From positions 1-64,000 of the forward strand of contig CACGIB010000001.1 in NCBI GenBank assembly GCA_902573045.1: a stretch of 64,000 nt of DNA, in the 5' to 3' direction. Below are positions 1 to 9,319 of this stretch, piece by piece (the stretch's first letter is position 1; each line of letters begins with the position of its first letter). Under the pieces are notes generated by a model. It was not told the DNA's origin. It saw nothing but the letters and a program-made list of their open reading frames with translations, and did no database searches. The position numbers were made by a program, and so were the translations under genes. The stretch comes from an uncultured Prochlorococcus sp. (lineage in GTDB: Bacteria > Cyanobacteriota > Cyanobacteriia > PCC-6307 > Cyanobiaceae).

Positions 1-368
1 ATATGGCTGTTCCAGATCCTGAATTTTGCAGACAATGGGGAGCTAGTGCTTTTGTAATTGATGTTGAAATGTATACGACTCTAAATCCGTCTACGAGTTT
101 TGTAACGCAACCAGCTCTTCAGCCAGGGTGCGTTATTAGAAGAGAGAATTGGACAGTGTTACAAAAACAGGGTGCAATTAGTAATGAAGATGTAAGAGAA
201 TGTAAGCAAAGGATGAATACTTTTGCTTATATTGGTTCAATAAGAGATAAGCCAATAGTTAAGTGCGTTTATCAGACTGATGTAAATGAAAATAAATTTA
301 TAATAAAAGGTGATGGACAAGCTGAAGACGGCGGGGTAGGTATTAACAAAGAAGCAATTCAGTTTTGA
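1..368 (+). CDS. DUF3172-like conserved cyanobacterial protein, 3' part
   Basis: The reading frame is open to the left edge, so this is probably the C-terminal part of a longer protein; an ATG at base 3 is available but need not be the start. The 121 visible residues include a segment with GASAFVIDVEMYTTLNP, a PGCVIRRENW motif and a CKQRMNTF motif. I recognise this as resembling the cyanobacterial DUF3172 family, whose members usually carry an N-terminal membrane segment that would lie outside this window. No function is known for the family. Its stop lies 6 bp from the stop of the convergent rbcR gene. The family assignment is from memory of the motif pattern and is moderately sure. Confidence 0.7.
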   Translation, partial: MAVPDPEFCRQWGASAFVIDVEMYTTLNPSTSFVTQPALQPGCVIRRENWTVLQKQGAISNEDVRECKQRMNTFAYIGSIRDKPIVKCVYQTDVNENKFIIKGDGQAEDGGVGINKEAIQF

Positions 369-374
369 TCAAAA

Positions 375-1319
375 TTATATATGCCTCAACGGGCTTTCTA
401 AACTCGCAAATTGTGGGAGAATGTTTTTCTTAAATACTTCGGATGCTCTTGATGTATATCTTGATGGATTAGTAATTAATTTAAGTTCTCTTTTTACCTC
501 TAAATCAGCAACGAATGCTTTGTGGATTGTTCCAGCCGATAATTCTCTTTCAATAGAAACAACGGGCAAAAAGGAGGCTCCTAAACCTGATTGAACTGCA
601 TTTTTGATTGCTTCAAGAGAGTTAAGCTCCATCTCAATTTTTAATCTTTGAATATCAAGCCCAGAATCTTGGAGAAGTTTGTCAACAACTTTTCTTGTTG
701 TAGATTGTGAGTCTAATGTTACAAAATTTAATTTGTATAAGTCTTCTTTTAGAAGCTCTTTTTTGGACGACAGTGGATGTTTAGATGGTAAAACTAATGC
801 CAATTCATCAGTTGCATATGGAATTACTTGTAGCAAATTTTCCAAATCTCCAGGTAATTGTCCGCCAATAATGGCTAAGTCAATTTGTCCATTGGCCACA
901 CTCCAACCAGTTCTTCTCGTACTATGAACTTGAAGTTGAACGGATACATCAGGGTATTTTTGTCTGAATAGTCCTATCATTCTCGGCATTAAATAGGTAC
1001 CCGTTGTTTGGCTCGCTCCAATAACAAGAGTTCCACCTTTTAAGCTATTTAAATCTTCAATAGCTTTGCAAGCTTCGTCGCATTGATTCAAAATTCGTTC
1101 ACAATATTCAAGTAATAGTCTCCCTGCTTCAGTCAATAGAGCCTTCCTACCACCTCTGTCGAAAATTGTGATTTCAAGTTGTTTTTCTAAATTTTGTATT
1201 TGTAAACTTACGGCAGGTTGGGTTACATAAAGGAGATCTGCAGCTTTTTTAAAACTTCCTTGAGCTGCTATAGCTTTTAATATTCTTAATTGGTCGAGTG
1301 TAAATGGTAATTCTGGCAT
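375..1319 (-). CDS. rbcR: LysR-family regulator RbcR/NdhR type
   Basis: A 314-residue LysR-type transcriptional regulator of normal family length. Residues 5-64 form the winged helix-turn-helix ([11 protein letters not shown], then [16 protein letters not shown]); the rest is the two-lobed effector-binding domain starting near residue 92 ([18 protein letters not shown]). Cyanobacterial and plastid RbcR/CmpR/NdhR (CcmR) proteins control Rubisco, inorganic-carbon uptake and ndh genes in response to carbon metabolites. The assignment to RbcR/NdhR rests on strong overall similarity and on its place two genes upstream of ndhF-ndhD. It is divergent from the Z-ISO gene, with an 83-bp shared promoter region that contains a T-N11-A dyad. 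It could be any one of the RbcR subgroup; the LysR call is certain. Confidence 0.9.
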   Translation of the reverse strand: MPELPFTLDQLRILKAIAAQGSFKKAADLLYVTQPAVSLQIQNLEKQLEITIFDRGGRKALLTEAGRLLLEYCERILNQCDEACKAIEDLNSLKGGTLVIGASQTTGTYLMPRMIGLFRQKYPDVSVQLQVHSTRRTGWSVANGQIDLAIIGGQLPGDLENLLQVIPYATDELALVLPSKHPLSSKKELLKEDLYKLNFVTLDSQSTTRKVVDKLLQDSGLDIQRLKIEMELNSLEAIKNAVQSGLGASFLPVVSIERELSAGTIHKAFVADLEVKRELKLITNPSRYTSRASEVFKKNILPQFASLESPLRHI

Positions 1320-1348
1320 CTATTATGCCTACAATTTCTTATAATTCT

Positions 1349-1376
1349 AATGCTTAGAAGCATTCTTGTTAAGAAC
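1349..1376. promoter_or_regulatory. Candidate LysR operator between rbcR and the Z-ISO gene
   Basis: Two abutting dyads are visible in the divergent intergenic region. The first is AATGCTT-AG-AAGCATT at 1349-1364 (7-bp perfect arms). The second is TTCTT-GTT-AAGAA at 1363-1375, which fits the classic LysR-type T-N11-A box. Inferred role: autoregulation of rbcR and control of the divergent gene. No binding data are available from sequence. Confidence 0.45.
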
Positions 1377-1402
1377 AAAAATTATTTGAACAATCTTATT
1401 AT

Positions 1403-2131
1403 ATGGAGACTCATAAAACTTCGCTAATAATCTTAATTTTGATTTTGATTTTTGCGGTCATTCATAGTGGGGGAGCTGCTTTGAGAATCAAAGCAGAATC
1501 TATTATGGGTCCAAGATTATGGCGGTTATGTTTTGTTTTTTTAAGTTTGCCATCTGCAATTATCTTGATTAGTTATTTTTTAGCTCATAGATATGACGGA
1601 ATCAGATTATGGAATTTACAGGGCAATAATTTTGTTTTTATGGTTGTTTGGTTCTTAACTGCAATAAGTTTTTTATTTTTATATCCCGCTACTTACAATT
1701 TGCTAGAAATTCCTTCCGTTTTAAAACCTAAAGTACGAATCTATGGAACTGGGATAATGCGAATCACAAGACATCCACAAGCATTTGGTCAGATAATTTG
1801 GTGTTTTGCTCATACTTTATGGATTGGTACATCATTCACATTAGTAACTTCTATTGGCTTAGTTTTGCATCACCTTTTTGCAATCTGGCATGGCGACAAG
1901 AGATTAGCAAATAGATTTGGAGAAGAATTTGAAAATTTTAAAAAAAATACTTCCATAATCCCTTTCTTGGCGATACTTGAGGGGAGGCAAGAATTTAAGA
2001 TTAAAGAATTTTTTAGGTTATCTCAAGTTGGCATATTAATTGCAATAGGCGTACTTTGGTGGTCTCATCAATACATAAATATTGCTGTTAAAACATTTAA
2101 TTCATCATTTTTGTCTGAATTTTTCAATTGA
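1403..2131 (+). CDS. NnrU-family membrane protein, 15-cis-zeta-carotene isomerase (Z-ISO) homologue
   Basis: A 242-residue integral membrane protein with about six hydrophobic segments. It carries family landmarks HSGGAALR near residue 22, a TRHPQAFGQ motif near residue 124, a paired histidine in GLVLHHLFAIWHGDKRL near 155, and NTSIIPF. These match the NnrU/Z-ISO family; in plants and cyanobacteria Z-ISO isomerises the 15-cis bond of zeta-carotene through a histidine-ligated haem, between the CrtP and CrtQ desaturases. The motif match to Z-ISO is closer than to proteobacterial NnrU of denitrifiers, and there is no denitrification context. An 83-bp region separates it from divergent rbcR; ndhF follows 33 bp downstream on the same strand. 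Enzyme activity is inferred from family. Confidence 0.8.
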   Translation: METHKTSLIILILILIFAVIHSGGAALRIKAESIMGPRLWRLCFVFLSLPSAIILISYFLAHRYDGIRLWNLQGNNFVFMVVWFLTAISFLFLYPATYNLLEIPSVLKPKVRIYGTGIMRITRHPQAFGQIIWCFAHTLWIGTSFTLVTSIGLVLHHLFAIWHGDKRLANRFGEEFENFKKNTSIIPFLAILEGRQEFKIKEFFRLSQVGILIAIGVLWWSHQYINIAVKTFNSSFLSEFFN

Positions 2132-2164
2132 CAGTTTAAAATCAAATTATAAGTTCTTTAAAAA

Positions 2165-4186
2165 ATGCCACAAGCTTCAGAAATTGCCTGGTTAATTCCC
2201 GTTTTCCCACTTATTGGAGCAGTGCTTTCTGGCTTAGGACTAATTAGCATTAATAAGAAAATTAATAATTCAAGAGAAATTGTTTCTGTAGGTTTGATTT
2301 CTTTCGTTGGGATTTCTGCGGTAATTAGTTATAAAGCGTTAATTGAACAAGTTAATGGTTATCAATCAGTAGAAAAATTATTCGTATGGGCCAATGCAGG
2401 GGATTTTACAATCCCAATGGGATTTGTGCTTGATCCTTTGGGGAGTCTAATGCTTGCGTTAGTAACTACCATAACTTTGCTGGTAATGATTTACTCTCAT
2501 GGTTACATGGCGCATGACAAAGGATATGTCAGATTTTTTACATATTTAGCATTATTTAGTAGTTCAATGATGGGATTAATAATTAGTCCGAATTTATTAG
2601 AAATTTATGTTTTTTGGGAATTAGTTGGGATGTGTTCTTATTTATTAGTTGGTTTTTGGTATGACAGGGATGGCGCTGCACACGCTGCACAAAAAGCATT
2701 TGTTGTTAATAGAGTAGGAGATTTTGGTTTATTACTAGGAATTCTTGGCCTATTTTGGGCAACAAATAGTTTTGATTTTAATGAAATAGCTATTGGAATT
2801 TCTCAATCAATATCTGACAAATCGATACCAATTTGGGCTGCTTTACTACTTTGTTTCTTAGTTTTTTTAGGGCCAATGGCAAAATCTGCTCAGTTTCCTC
2901 TTCATGTGTGGTTACCTGATGCGATGGAAGGGCCGACACCTATTTCTGCACTTATACATGCTGCGACAATGGTTGCTGCTGGAATATTTCTCGTAGCAAG
3001 ACTACAACCTTTGTATTCAATATTCCCCTCTATTCAGTTCATTATTGCTTTAGTTGGAACGATTACTTGTTTTTTAGGGGCCTCTATAGCTCTGACCCAA
3101 ATGGACTTAAAAAAAGGTTTAGCGTACAGCACAGTTTCTCAGCTTGGGTATATGATGCTCGCTATGGGTTGTGGAGCACCAGTTGCAGGAATTTTTCATT
3201 TGGTGACTCATGCTTGCTTTAAAGCAATGCTATTTTTGGGATCTGGTTCAGTGATACATGCCATGGAAGAAGTAGTTGGCCATCAGCCTGTATTGGCACA
3301 AGATATGAGATTAATGGGTGGTTTAAGAAAAAAAATGCCATATACATCAACAACATTTTTAATAGGTTGTGTAGCAATTAGTGGAATACCACCATTGGCA
3401 GGTTTTTGGAGTAAAGATGAAATACTCGGAAATGCTTTTATATCATTTCCAGCTTTTTGGTTCGTAGGATTTCTAACAGCTGGAATGACTGCTTTTTATA
3501 TGTTTAGGCTTTATTTCTTGACATTTGAAGGGGATTTCAGAGGGGATAATAAAGAATTGCAAAAAGAGCTTCTAATAGCCTCTAAAACAAACCTAGATGA
3601 AGAAAATGAAGAAGAGCATGAAGAACATGGCTCTATTCATGAGTCACCTTGGTCAATGACATTTCCCTTAGTATTTCTAGCTGTACCGTCTGTAATTATC
3701 GGTTTTATGGGTCTTCCATGGGATAGCAAAATAGCAAATTTATTAGATCCTGAAGAAGCAGAGATCGCTGCAAAAGCATTTCAATTAAAAGAATTTTTGC
3801 CTTTAGCAATTGCTTCAGTTCTTATTGCATCAGCTGGAATACTTATTGCTTATCAGGCATATTTTGTGAAAAAAATTAATTTGTCAGTTTTATTTGCCGA
3901 GAAATTTCCTAGCATCAACAAATTTTTATCTAATAAATGGTATTTAGATGATATTAATGAAAAACTTTTTGTTAAGGGTAGTAGAAAACTTGCTAAAGAA
4001 GTCTTAGAAGTTGATTCTAAAGTTGTTGATGGCGTAGTAAATCTTACTGGACTTGTAACTTTAGGAAGTGGAGAAGGTTTAAAATATTTTGAGACTGGTA
4101 GAGCTCAATTTTATGCTCTCATAGTTTTTGGAGGAGTAATTCTACTAGTTGCCATATTTGGTTTTGAATCTCCTCAATTATCTTAA
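2165..4186 (+). CDS. ndhF: NAD(P)H-quinone oxidoreductase subunit 5
   Basis: A 673-residue multi-spanning membrane subunit of the thylakoid NDH-1 complex, one of the three antiporter-like proton-pumping subunits. The N-terminal proton-antiporter domain starts with PQASEIAWLIPVFPL, and the conserved core includes VFWELVGMCSYLLVGFWYDR, FPLHVWLPDAMEGPTPISALIHAATMV-type residues and GDFGLLLG. An acidic and histidine-rich loop (about residues 477-492, EENEEEHEEHGSIHE) precedes the last helices. Length is normal for cyanobacterial NdhF1. It is followed 85 bp later by ndhD on the same strand, the usual cyanobacterial ndhF1-ndhD1 pair that forms the respiratory/cyclic-flow module rather than the CO2-uptake module. 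Confidence 0.96.
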   Translation: MPQASEIAWLIPVFPLIGAVLSGLGLISINKKINNSREIVSVGLISFVGISAVISYKALIEQVNGYQSVEKLFVWANAGDFTIPMGFVLDPLGSLMLALVTTITLLVMIYSHGYMAHDKGYVRFFTYLALFSSSMMGLIISPNLLEIYVFWELVGMCSYLLVGFWYDRDGAAHAAQKAFVVNRVGDFGLLLGILGLFWATNSFDFNEIAIGISQSISDKSIPIWAALLLCFLVFLGPMAKSAQFPLHVWLPDAMEGPTPISALIHAATMVAAGIFLVARLQPLYSIFPSIQFIIALVGTITCFLGASIALTQMDLKKGLAYSTVSQLGYMMLAMGCGAPVAGIFHLVTHACFKAMLFLGSGSVIHAMEEVVGHQPVLAQDMRLMGGLRKKMPYTSTTFLIGCVAISGIPPLAGFWSKDEILGNAFISFPAFWFVGFLTAGMTAFYMFRLYFLTFEGDFRGDNKELQKELLIASKTNLDEENEEEHEEHGSIHESPWSMTFPLVFLAVPSVIIGFMGLPWDSKIANLLDPEEAEIAAKAFQLKEFLPLAIASVLIASAGILIAYQAYFVKKINLSVLFAEKFPSINKFLSNKWYLDDINEKLFVKGSRKLAKEVLEVDSKVVDGVVNLTGLVTLGSGEGLKYFETGRAQFYALIVFGGVILLVAIFGFESPQLS

Positions 4187-4307
4187 TTACAATTGTGTGT
4201 CTTCACTGTCCATTGGGGTGAAAAAATACAGATAATTTCTAGACTTGATTTAAGATGAATTTCTTATCAAATTGAGTATTTACTTTTTTACATCATTTGC
4301 GACACAT

Positions 4308-5912
4308 ATGCTGGGAACTTTAGGAGCTGGATTGTCTAATTTCCCTTGGCTATCTGTATCAATTTTATTCCCGATTAGTAGTGCATTTGTTATACCTTTT
4401 TTCCCAGATAAAGGCGATGGCAAAGAGGTTAGATGGTTTGCATTATCTATTGCATTAATAACTTTTTTAATAACTGTAGGTTCATATATAAATGGCTTTG
4501 ATATTAATAATGAAAATGTTCAACTAAAAGAAAATATTAGTTGGCTCCCTGATTTAGGTCTGACTTGGTCTGTTGGTGCTGATGGCATGTCTATGCCGTT
4601 AATATTATTAACTAGTTTTATAACTGCTTTAGCAGTTCTTGCTGCATGGCCAGTAAAGTTCAAACCAAAATTATTTTTCTTTTTGATATTGGTTATGGAT
4701 GGTGGGCAAATCGCTGTCTTCGCAGTACAAGATATGCTTTTATTCTTTCTAACTTGGGAACTTGAGTTAATTCCCGTGTATTTATTACTGGCCATATGGG
4801 GCGGCAAAAATCGACAATATGCAGCAACAAAATTCATTATTTATACAGCTGGTAGTTCTATTTTTATTCTTCTAGCAGCGTTAGCAATGGGTTTTCATGG
4901 TACAGAAATTCCTAACTTTGAATTCTCTCACTTAGCAGCTCAAGATTTTAGTCAAAAATTCCAGATTTTATGTTATGTGGGCCTATTAATTGCCTTTGGA
5001 GTAAAACTCCCAATAGTACCTCTTCATACTTGGCTTCCAGATGCTCATGGCGAGGCTACAGCTCCTGTTCATATGCTTCTAGCAGGCATATTATTAAAAA
5101 TGGGGGGATATGCTCTTTTAAGATTTAATGCCCAATTATTACCCGTTGCGCATGCTCAATTCGCCCCATTGTTAATAGTTCTTGGAGTAGTCAATATTAT
5201 TTATGCTGCATTAACTTCTTTTGCTCAAAGAAATCTTAAAAGAAAAATTGCATATAGTTCGATAAGTCATATGGGTTTCGTGCTCATTGGAATAGGTAGT
5301 TTTAGTAGCCTTGGTACAAGCGGGGCTATGCTGCAAATGGTTAGTCATGGATTAATCGGTGCAAGTTTATTTTTTCTTGTTGGAGCTACCTATGACAGAA
5401 CAAAGACTCTCAAACTTGATGAAATGAGTGGTGTAGGACAAAAAATGAGAATCATGTTTGCGCTATGGACTGCTTGTTCCTTAGCTTCCCTAGCCTTACC
5501 TGGAATGAGTGGATTTGTTTCTGAATTAATGGTATTTACAGGATTTGTTACTGATGAAGTGTATACACTTTCTTTTAGAGTAGTAATGGCCTCTTTAGCT
5601 GCTATCGGTGTAATACTTACTCCTATTTATCTACTTTCAATGTTAAGAGAAATTTTCTTTGGCAAAGAAAATCCTAAATTAATCGAAGAACGAAAACTTA
5701 TAGATGCAGAGCCTAGGGAAGTTTATATTATTGCTTGTTTACTTTTGCCGATAATTGGAATTGGCTTATACCCTAGATTAATTACTGAAAGTTATATTGC
5801 ATCTATCAATAATTTAGTTGATAGAGATTTAAATGCTGTTAAAAGTGCTGTGAAAACAAATATTTTTTCAGGAACTCAGAAAAACGACATCTTAAAAGCT
5901 CCAACAATATAA
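4308..5912 (+). CDS. ndhD: NAD(P)H-quinone oxidoreductase chain 4
   Basis: A proton-pumping membrane subunit of NDH-1 with the conserved stretches [54 protein letters not shown] and [13 protein letters not shown] place the start at ATG 4308 (534 residues, MLGTLGAG...). A TTG at 4272 in the same frame would add 12 residues that other NdhD proteins lack. Neither start has a clear Shine-Dalgarno sequence, which is common in Prochlorococcus. The conserved sequence NFPWL then lies 11 residues in, as expected. It follows ndhF and ends 129 bp before scpA. Confidence 0.95.
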   Translation: MLGTLGAGLSNFPWLSVSILFPISSAFVIPFFPDKGDGKEVRWFALSIALITFLITVGSYINGFDINNENVQLKENISWLPDLGLTWSVGADGMSMPLILLTSFITALAVLAAWPVKFKPKLFFFLILVMDGGQIAVFAVQDMLLFFLTWELELIPVYLLLAIWGGKNRQYAATKFIIYTAGSSIFILLAALAMGFHGTEIPNFEFSHLAAQDFSQKFQILCYVGLLIAFGVKLPIVPLHTWLPDAHGEATAPVHMLLAGILLKMGGYALLRFNAQLLPVAHAQFAPLLIVLGVVNIIYAALTSFAQRNLKRKIAYSSISHMGFVLIGIGSFSSLGTSGAMLQMVSHGLIGASLFFLVGATYDRTKTLKLDEMSGVGQKMRIMFALWTACSLASLALPGMSGFVSELMVFTGFVTDEVYTLSFRVVMASLAAIGVILTPIYLLSMLREIFFGKENPKLIEERKLIDAEPREVYIIACLLLPIIGIGLYPRLITESYIASINNLVDRDLNAVKSAVKTNIFSGTQKNDILKAPTI

Positions 5913-5927
5913 TTTTTTAAATTAATC

Positions 5928-5941
5928 CAATATTAATATTG
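5928..5941. repeat. 14-bp perfect palindrome after ndhD
   Basis: CAATATTAATATTG is a self-complementary 14-mer 16 bp after the ndhD stop. It has no following T-run, so it is not a textbook intrinsic terminator. It could be a weak 3'-end hairpin, or chance in A+T-rich DNA. Confidence 0.3.
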
Positions 5942-5961
5942 TTTGGCATTGAATAAATTAA

Positions 5962-6003
5962 AAGATATCTTGTGAATAGATTTTATCTATTTCAAAATAT
6001 CTT
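5962..6003. repeat. Imperfect stem-loop just upstream of scpA
   Basis: Outer arms AAGATAT and ATATCTT enclose inner arms GAATAGAT and ATCTATTTC around a TTT loop, giving a long A+T-rich hairpin that ends about 40 bp before the scpA TTG codon. It lies partly inside the reading frame that runs upstream of scpA. It may be the ndhD 3' hairpin or an scpA leader structure; this is inference. Confidence 0.35.
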
Positions 6004-6041
6004 ATTTCAATCCTATTGATAGGCAACAATTAGGCCCTAGA

Positions 6042-6863
6042 TTGTTGATTAAGTTTCTTCAAGACGCCGCAGGGAAAGGTGAGATTGATCCATGGGATAT
6101 TGATGTAATAAGTGTAATTGATAGTTTTTTAGAGCAATACACACATTCTTTCAATAAATCTTCAAATAGTCATAACTCCTATCATAAGGATTTAGCTGAG
6201 ACAAGCGAAGCATTTTTTGCGGCTTCGGTGCTAGTTAATTTAAAGGCTCAGGTTTTGGAATCTGATGTTTTCAAAGAAAATTCCTCAGATTTTGAAGATG
6301 AATTTGAGTTGGATGATCAAGATTGGATTGATAAAGAATTTGATATTCCAAAATATCCTGAAAAATATCTAAGGAGAAGATCAATTGCGCAACCAATTCT
6401 TAAACGTACAACTACATTGGGAGAACTTGTAAGTCAGTTAGAGTCCATAGCGGAAGTTATAGAAGCCCAAGATCTTCTGTTAATCAAGAGAAAAAGAAAC
6501 AAAAAATATTCTGATAAGGATTTAATTTCTCAAGTAAAGTCTTTAGCACATCGCGAGAAACTTCCAGAGACCACTAAAGCACTAGGAAAATTCATTGACG
6601 GGTGGGAAAAAGCATTACAATGGACTGACTTTGAATATTTAGTAAAGAAATGGCAAACAGTTGTTAAAAATGATTTAGATAAAGATCGTTTGGGAGTTTT
6701 TTGGGCTTTATTGTTTTTATCATCTGAAAATAAAATTGAAATTAAACAAATTAGCTCTTTATATGGACCAATACAAATTAAAAGAATAATTCCTGATGGT
6801 GCCGTAGCTCAATTGCCTATAGAAAATCTTGAGGTAAATAATGCCTCTTCCTCGGCTGCTTAG
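6042..6863 (+). CDS. scpA: Segregation and condensation protein A
   Basis: A 273-residue ScpA kleisin homologue, the partner of SMC and ScpB in chromosome condensation. The family N-terminal motif is seen as FLQDAAGKGEIDPWDIDVISV, followed by FLVNLKAQVLESD-like helices, and the C-terminal winged helix includes LGVFWALLFLSSENKIEIKQ. The start is uncertain: TTG 6042 gives the ORF reported here, but the same frame stays open back to 5976 and encodes LGPRLLIKFLQ, which resembles the GxRLxIxLLQDAA beginning of homologues. An unusual start such as ATT 6015 is therefore possible; there is no ATG. It lies between ndhD and a nucleotidyltransferase gene on the same strand. Confidence 0.85.
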   Translation: MLIKFLQDAAGKGEIDPWDIDVISVIDSFLEQYTHSFNKSSNSHNSYHKDLAETSEAFFAASVLVNLKAQVLESDVFKENSSDFEDEFELDDQDWIDKEFDIPKYPEKYLRRRSIAQPILKRTTTLGELVSQLESIAEVIEAQDLLLIKRKRNKKYSDKDLISQVKSLAHREKLPETTKALGKFIDGWEKALQWTDFEYLVKKWQTVVKNDLDKDRLGVFWALLFLSSENKIEIKQISSLYGPIQIKRIIPDGAVAQLPIENLEVNNASSSAA

Positions 6864-6910
6864 AAGCTTAATAGTGATGACGTATAATTTTAAAAAATGG
6901 TTTTGAATCT

Positions 6911-8089
6911 ATGAAGGCAATGATACTTGCGGCAGGTAAAGGCACACGTGTTCAGCCTATTACTCATGTTATTCCAAAACCGATGATTCCGATTTTGCAA
7001 AAACCTGTTATGGAGTTTCTCTTAGAACTTTTAAGAGAACATAACTTTAAGGAAATAATGGTAAATGTTTCTCATCTGGCTGAAGAAATTGAAAATTATT
7101 TTAGGGATGGGCAAAGATTTGGAGTAGAAATTGCTTATAGTTTTGAGGGAAGGATTGAAGATGGGGAATTAATAGGTGATGCTTTGGGATCCGCAGGAGG
7201 ATTAAAAAAAATTCAGGATTTTCAAAATTTCTTTGATGAAACTTTTGTTGTTTTATGTGGTGATGCTTTAGTTGATTTAGATTTAACGCAGGCAGTTAAA
7301 AAACATAAGCAGAAAGGGGCTATTGCGAGCTTGATAACAAAGAAGGTAACTAAAGATCAAGTATCAAGTTATGGTGTTGTAGTTTCAGATGAAAATGGAC
7401 GAATCAAGGCTTTTCAGGAAAAGCCATCAGTTGATCAAGCTTTAAGTGACTCTATAAATACAGGGATTTATCTTTTCGAACCCGAAATTTTTAATTACAT
7501 ACCTTCAGTCGAGAAATTTGACATTGGAGCTGACCTTTTCCCTAAACTTGTTGAAATGGATTTACCATTTTTTGCATTACCAATGGATTTTGAATGGGTA
7601 GATATTGGAAAAGTTCCTGATTATTGGAGTGCTATTAGAAATGTATTACAAGGCAAGGTAAGACAAGTGCAAATACCAGGTAAGGAAATTAAACCAGGAG
7701 TTTTTACCGGTTTGAATGTAGCTGTTAACTGGGAAAAAGTTAATATTACAGGACCGGTTTATATAGGAGGCATGACTAGGATAGAGGATGGAGCAACTAT
7801 TATTGGCCCTTCCATGATTGGACCAAGTTGTTGCATTTGCGAGGGAGCAACTATAGATAACTCAATTATTTTTGATTATTCAAAAATTGGTAAAGGTGTA
7901 CGACTTATGGATAAGTTAGTGTTTGGTAAATATTGTGTTGGGAAAAATGGAGATCATTTTGATTTGCAAGATGCATCCCTAGATTGGTTAATAGCAGATT
8001 CAAGAAGATCTGATTTGACTGAGCCATCGCCTCAGCAGAAAGCTATGGCAGAATTATTAGGTACTGATTTGATTAATATTCCAGACTAA
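6911..8089 (+). CDS. Sugar-phosphate nucleotidyltransferase (mannose-1-P guanylyltransferase-like)
   Basis: A 392-residue protein with an N-terminal nucleotidyltransferase fold: MKAMILAAGKGTRVQPIT is the nucleotide-binding loop, KPMIPI follows with the catalytic lysine, and LCGDALVDLDL is the metal-binding Asp motif. After about residue 255 a left-handed beta-helix section has repeats such as GPVYIGGMTRIEDGATIIGP. This architecture is found in GDP-mannose and glucose-1-phosphate nucleotidyltransferases that supply cell-wall and exopolysaccharide precursors. The exact sugar and nucleotide cannot be read from sequence. Its 3' end overlaps the convergent metF gene by 17 bp. Confidence 0.88.
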   Translation: MKAMILAAGKGTRVQPITHVIPKPMIPILQKPVMEFLLELLREHNFKEIMVNVSHLAEEIENYFRDGQRFGVEIAYSFEGRIEDGELIGDALGSAGGLKKIQDFQNFFDETFVVLCGDALVDLDLTQAVKKHKQKGAIASLITKKVTKDQVSSYGVVVSDENGRIKAFQEKPSVDQALSDSINTGIYLFEPEIFNYIPSVEKFDIGADLFPKLVEMDLPFFALPMDFEWVDIGKVPDYWSAIRNVLQGKVRQVQIPGKEIKPGVFTGLNVAVNWEKVNITGPVYIGGMTRIEDGATIIGPSMIGPSCCICEGATIDNSIIFDYSKIGKGVRLMDKLVFGKYCVGKNGDHFDLQDASLDWLIADSRRSDLTEPSPQQKAMAELLGTDLINIPD

Positions 8090-8963
8090 GACCAGCTTTT
8101 TCAATAATCTCAGGAATTAAATGCTCTGCCTTTACGGCCATTAAATGAATACCATTTGCAATATTAATAAAATCATGAGCTTGTTCAGCTGCAATTTTAA
8201 TACCTTCCTTTAAAGGGTCTTTAGCATCTTTAAGACGATTTAAGATATTTTCAGGGATGTTTGCGCCTGGAACGTATTTATTTATAAAAAGAGCATTTTT
8301 GTAAGACTTTAATAGGAATACTCCTGCAATTACAGGAATTTCAAGAGGATTGCTAATCTTTTCACAAAATTCTATCAAATTTTCTTTTTCCATAACCATT
8401 TGAGTTTGTATAAATCCAGCTCCAGCTTCTTTTTTCTTCCTCATTCTATTTTCTAAACTTCTTTGATTTCTGCAACTGGGATCAGCTGCAGCACCAGCAA
8501 AAATAAATGTTTTTTTATCGGAAAGTTCTCCCAAAGTAGGATCAATTCCTTTGTTGAAGGCCTGAATTTGTTTAAGTAATCTAACTGACTCAAACTCATG
8601 TACTGCCTTAGCATCTTGTTGATCCCCGGCTTTTACTGAATCACCGGTGATGCATAAAATGTTTCTAATTCCTAAAGCATTTGCTCCCAGAATGTCTGAT
8701 TGTAAAGCAATTTTATTACGATCTCTGCAAGATATTTGCATTACTGGTTCTATTCCATTTTCCAGTAATAGTTTGGACATTGCCAAGCTGCACATTCTCA
8801 TTACAGCTCTGCTTCCGTCCGTAATGTTAACAGCATGTACCTTATCTTTCAAAAGTTGTGCTATCTTAATAGATCTTATGGGGTCTCCACCTCTTGGCGG
8901 CATTAACTCTGCTGTTATTACTTTAGATCTTTTTTCTAAAGTCTGCTGAAGTTTTGATTTCAA
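8073..8963 (-). CDS. metF: 5,10-methylenetetrahydrofolate reductase
   Basis: A 296-residue TIM-barrel flavoprotein of the MTHFR family, which makes 5-methyl-THF for methionine synthesis. Visible motifs are ITAELMPPRGGDP near residue 16, HAVNITDGSRAVMRMC near 43, GIRNILCITGDSVKAGDQ near 97 and FIQTQMVM near 184. Length matches the short bacterial family lacking the eukaryotic regulatory domain. It is convergent with the nucleotidyltransferase (17-bp overlap) and divergent from the PedR-like regulator gene 77 bp away. Confidence 0.9.
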   Translation of the reverse strand: MKSKLQQTLEKRSKVITAELMPPRGGDPIRSIKIAQLLKDKVHAVNITDGSRAVMRMCSLAMSKLLLENGIEPVMQISCRDRNKIALQSDILGANALGIRNILCITGDSVKAGDQQDAKAVHEFESVRLLKQIQAFNKGIDPTLGELSDKKTFIFAGAAADPSCRNQRSLENRMRKKKEAGAGFIQTQMVMEKENLIEFCEKISNPLEIPVIAGVFLLKSYKNALFINKYVPGANIPENILNRLKDAKDPLKEGIKIAAEQAHDFINIANGIHLMAVKAEHLIPEIIEKAGLSLEY

Positions 8964-9040
8964 TTGCTTTTGTTTCCTAGTTGGTTAACAACTGTACTGA
9001 GATTGCTAAACTTAATTAATATAAAAAAGGAACTGTTTAA

Positions 9041-9319
9041 ATGCAAATGGTTGAAGAAGAAGTAAACAACATTGATATGATGGGTCTCTCAACAAGAGAG
9101 ATGGAAATCATTGATCTCGTAGCTGATGGGCTTACTAATCAAGAAATTGCGGTAAAACTAACTATTAGTAAAAGAACTGTTGATAATCATGTAAGTAATA
9201 TGTTTACAAAAACTGGTTCTAAAAACAGAGTAGCACTTTTGAATTGGGCAATGGACAACGGAAAGATTTGTAGAGATGGCTTTAATTGTTGTTCTCTCCC
9301 AGACTCTGATCAAGATTAG
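9041..9319 (+). CDS. pedR: Small LuxR-type regulator, PedR-like
   Basis: A 92-residue protein consisting almost only of a LuxR/GerE helix-turn-helix: LSTREMEIIDLVADGLTNQEIA, then KRTVDNHVSNMFTKTGSKNR. There is no receiver or ligand domain. A cysteine cluster follows the DNA-binding domain (Cys77, Cys83, Cys84). Size and arrangement match cyanobacterial PedR, a redox-responsive regulator shown in Synechocystis to be inactivated through a C-terminal cysteine and thioredoxin when photosynthetic electron flow rises. The assignment to PedR is by size, motif and cysteine placement, so orthology is likely but not proven. Its last 38 bases overlap the next gene tail to tail. Confidence 0.75.
   Translation: MQMVEEEVNNIDMMGLSTREMEIIDLVADGLTNQEIAVKLTISKRTVDNHVSNMFTKTGSKNRVALLNWAMDNGKICRDGFNCCSLPDSDQD

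Noticed and set aside
4520..4837. ORF opposite ndhD
   Set aside because: It lies wholly within a conserved membrane-protein gene and has no recognisable motif.
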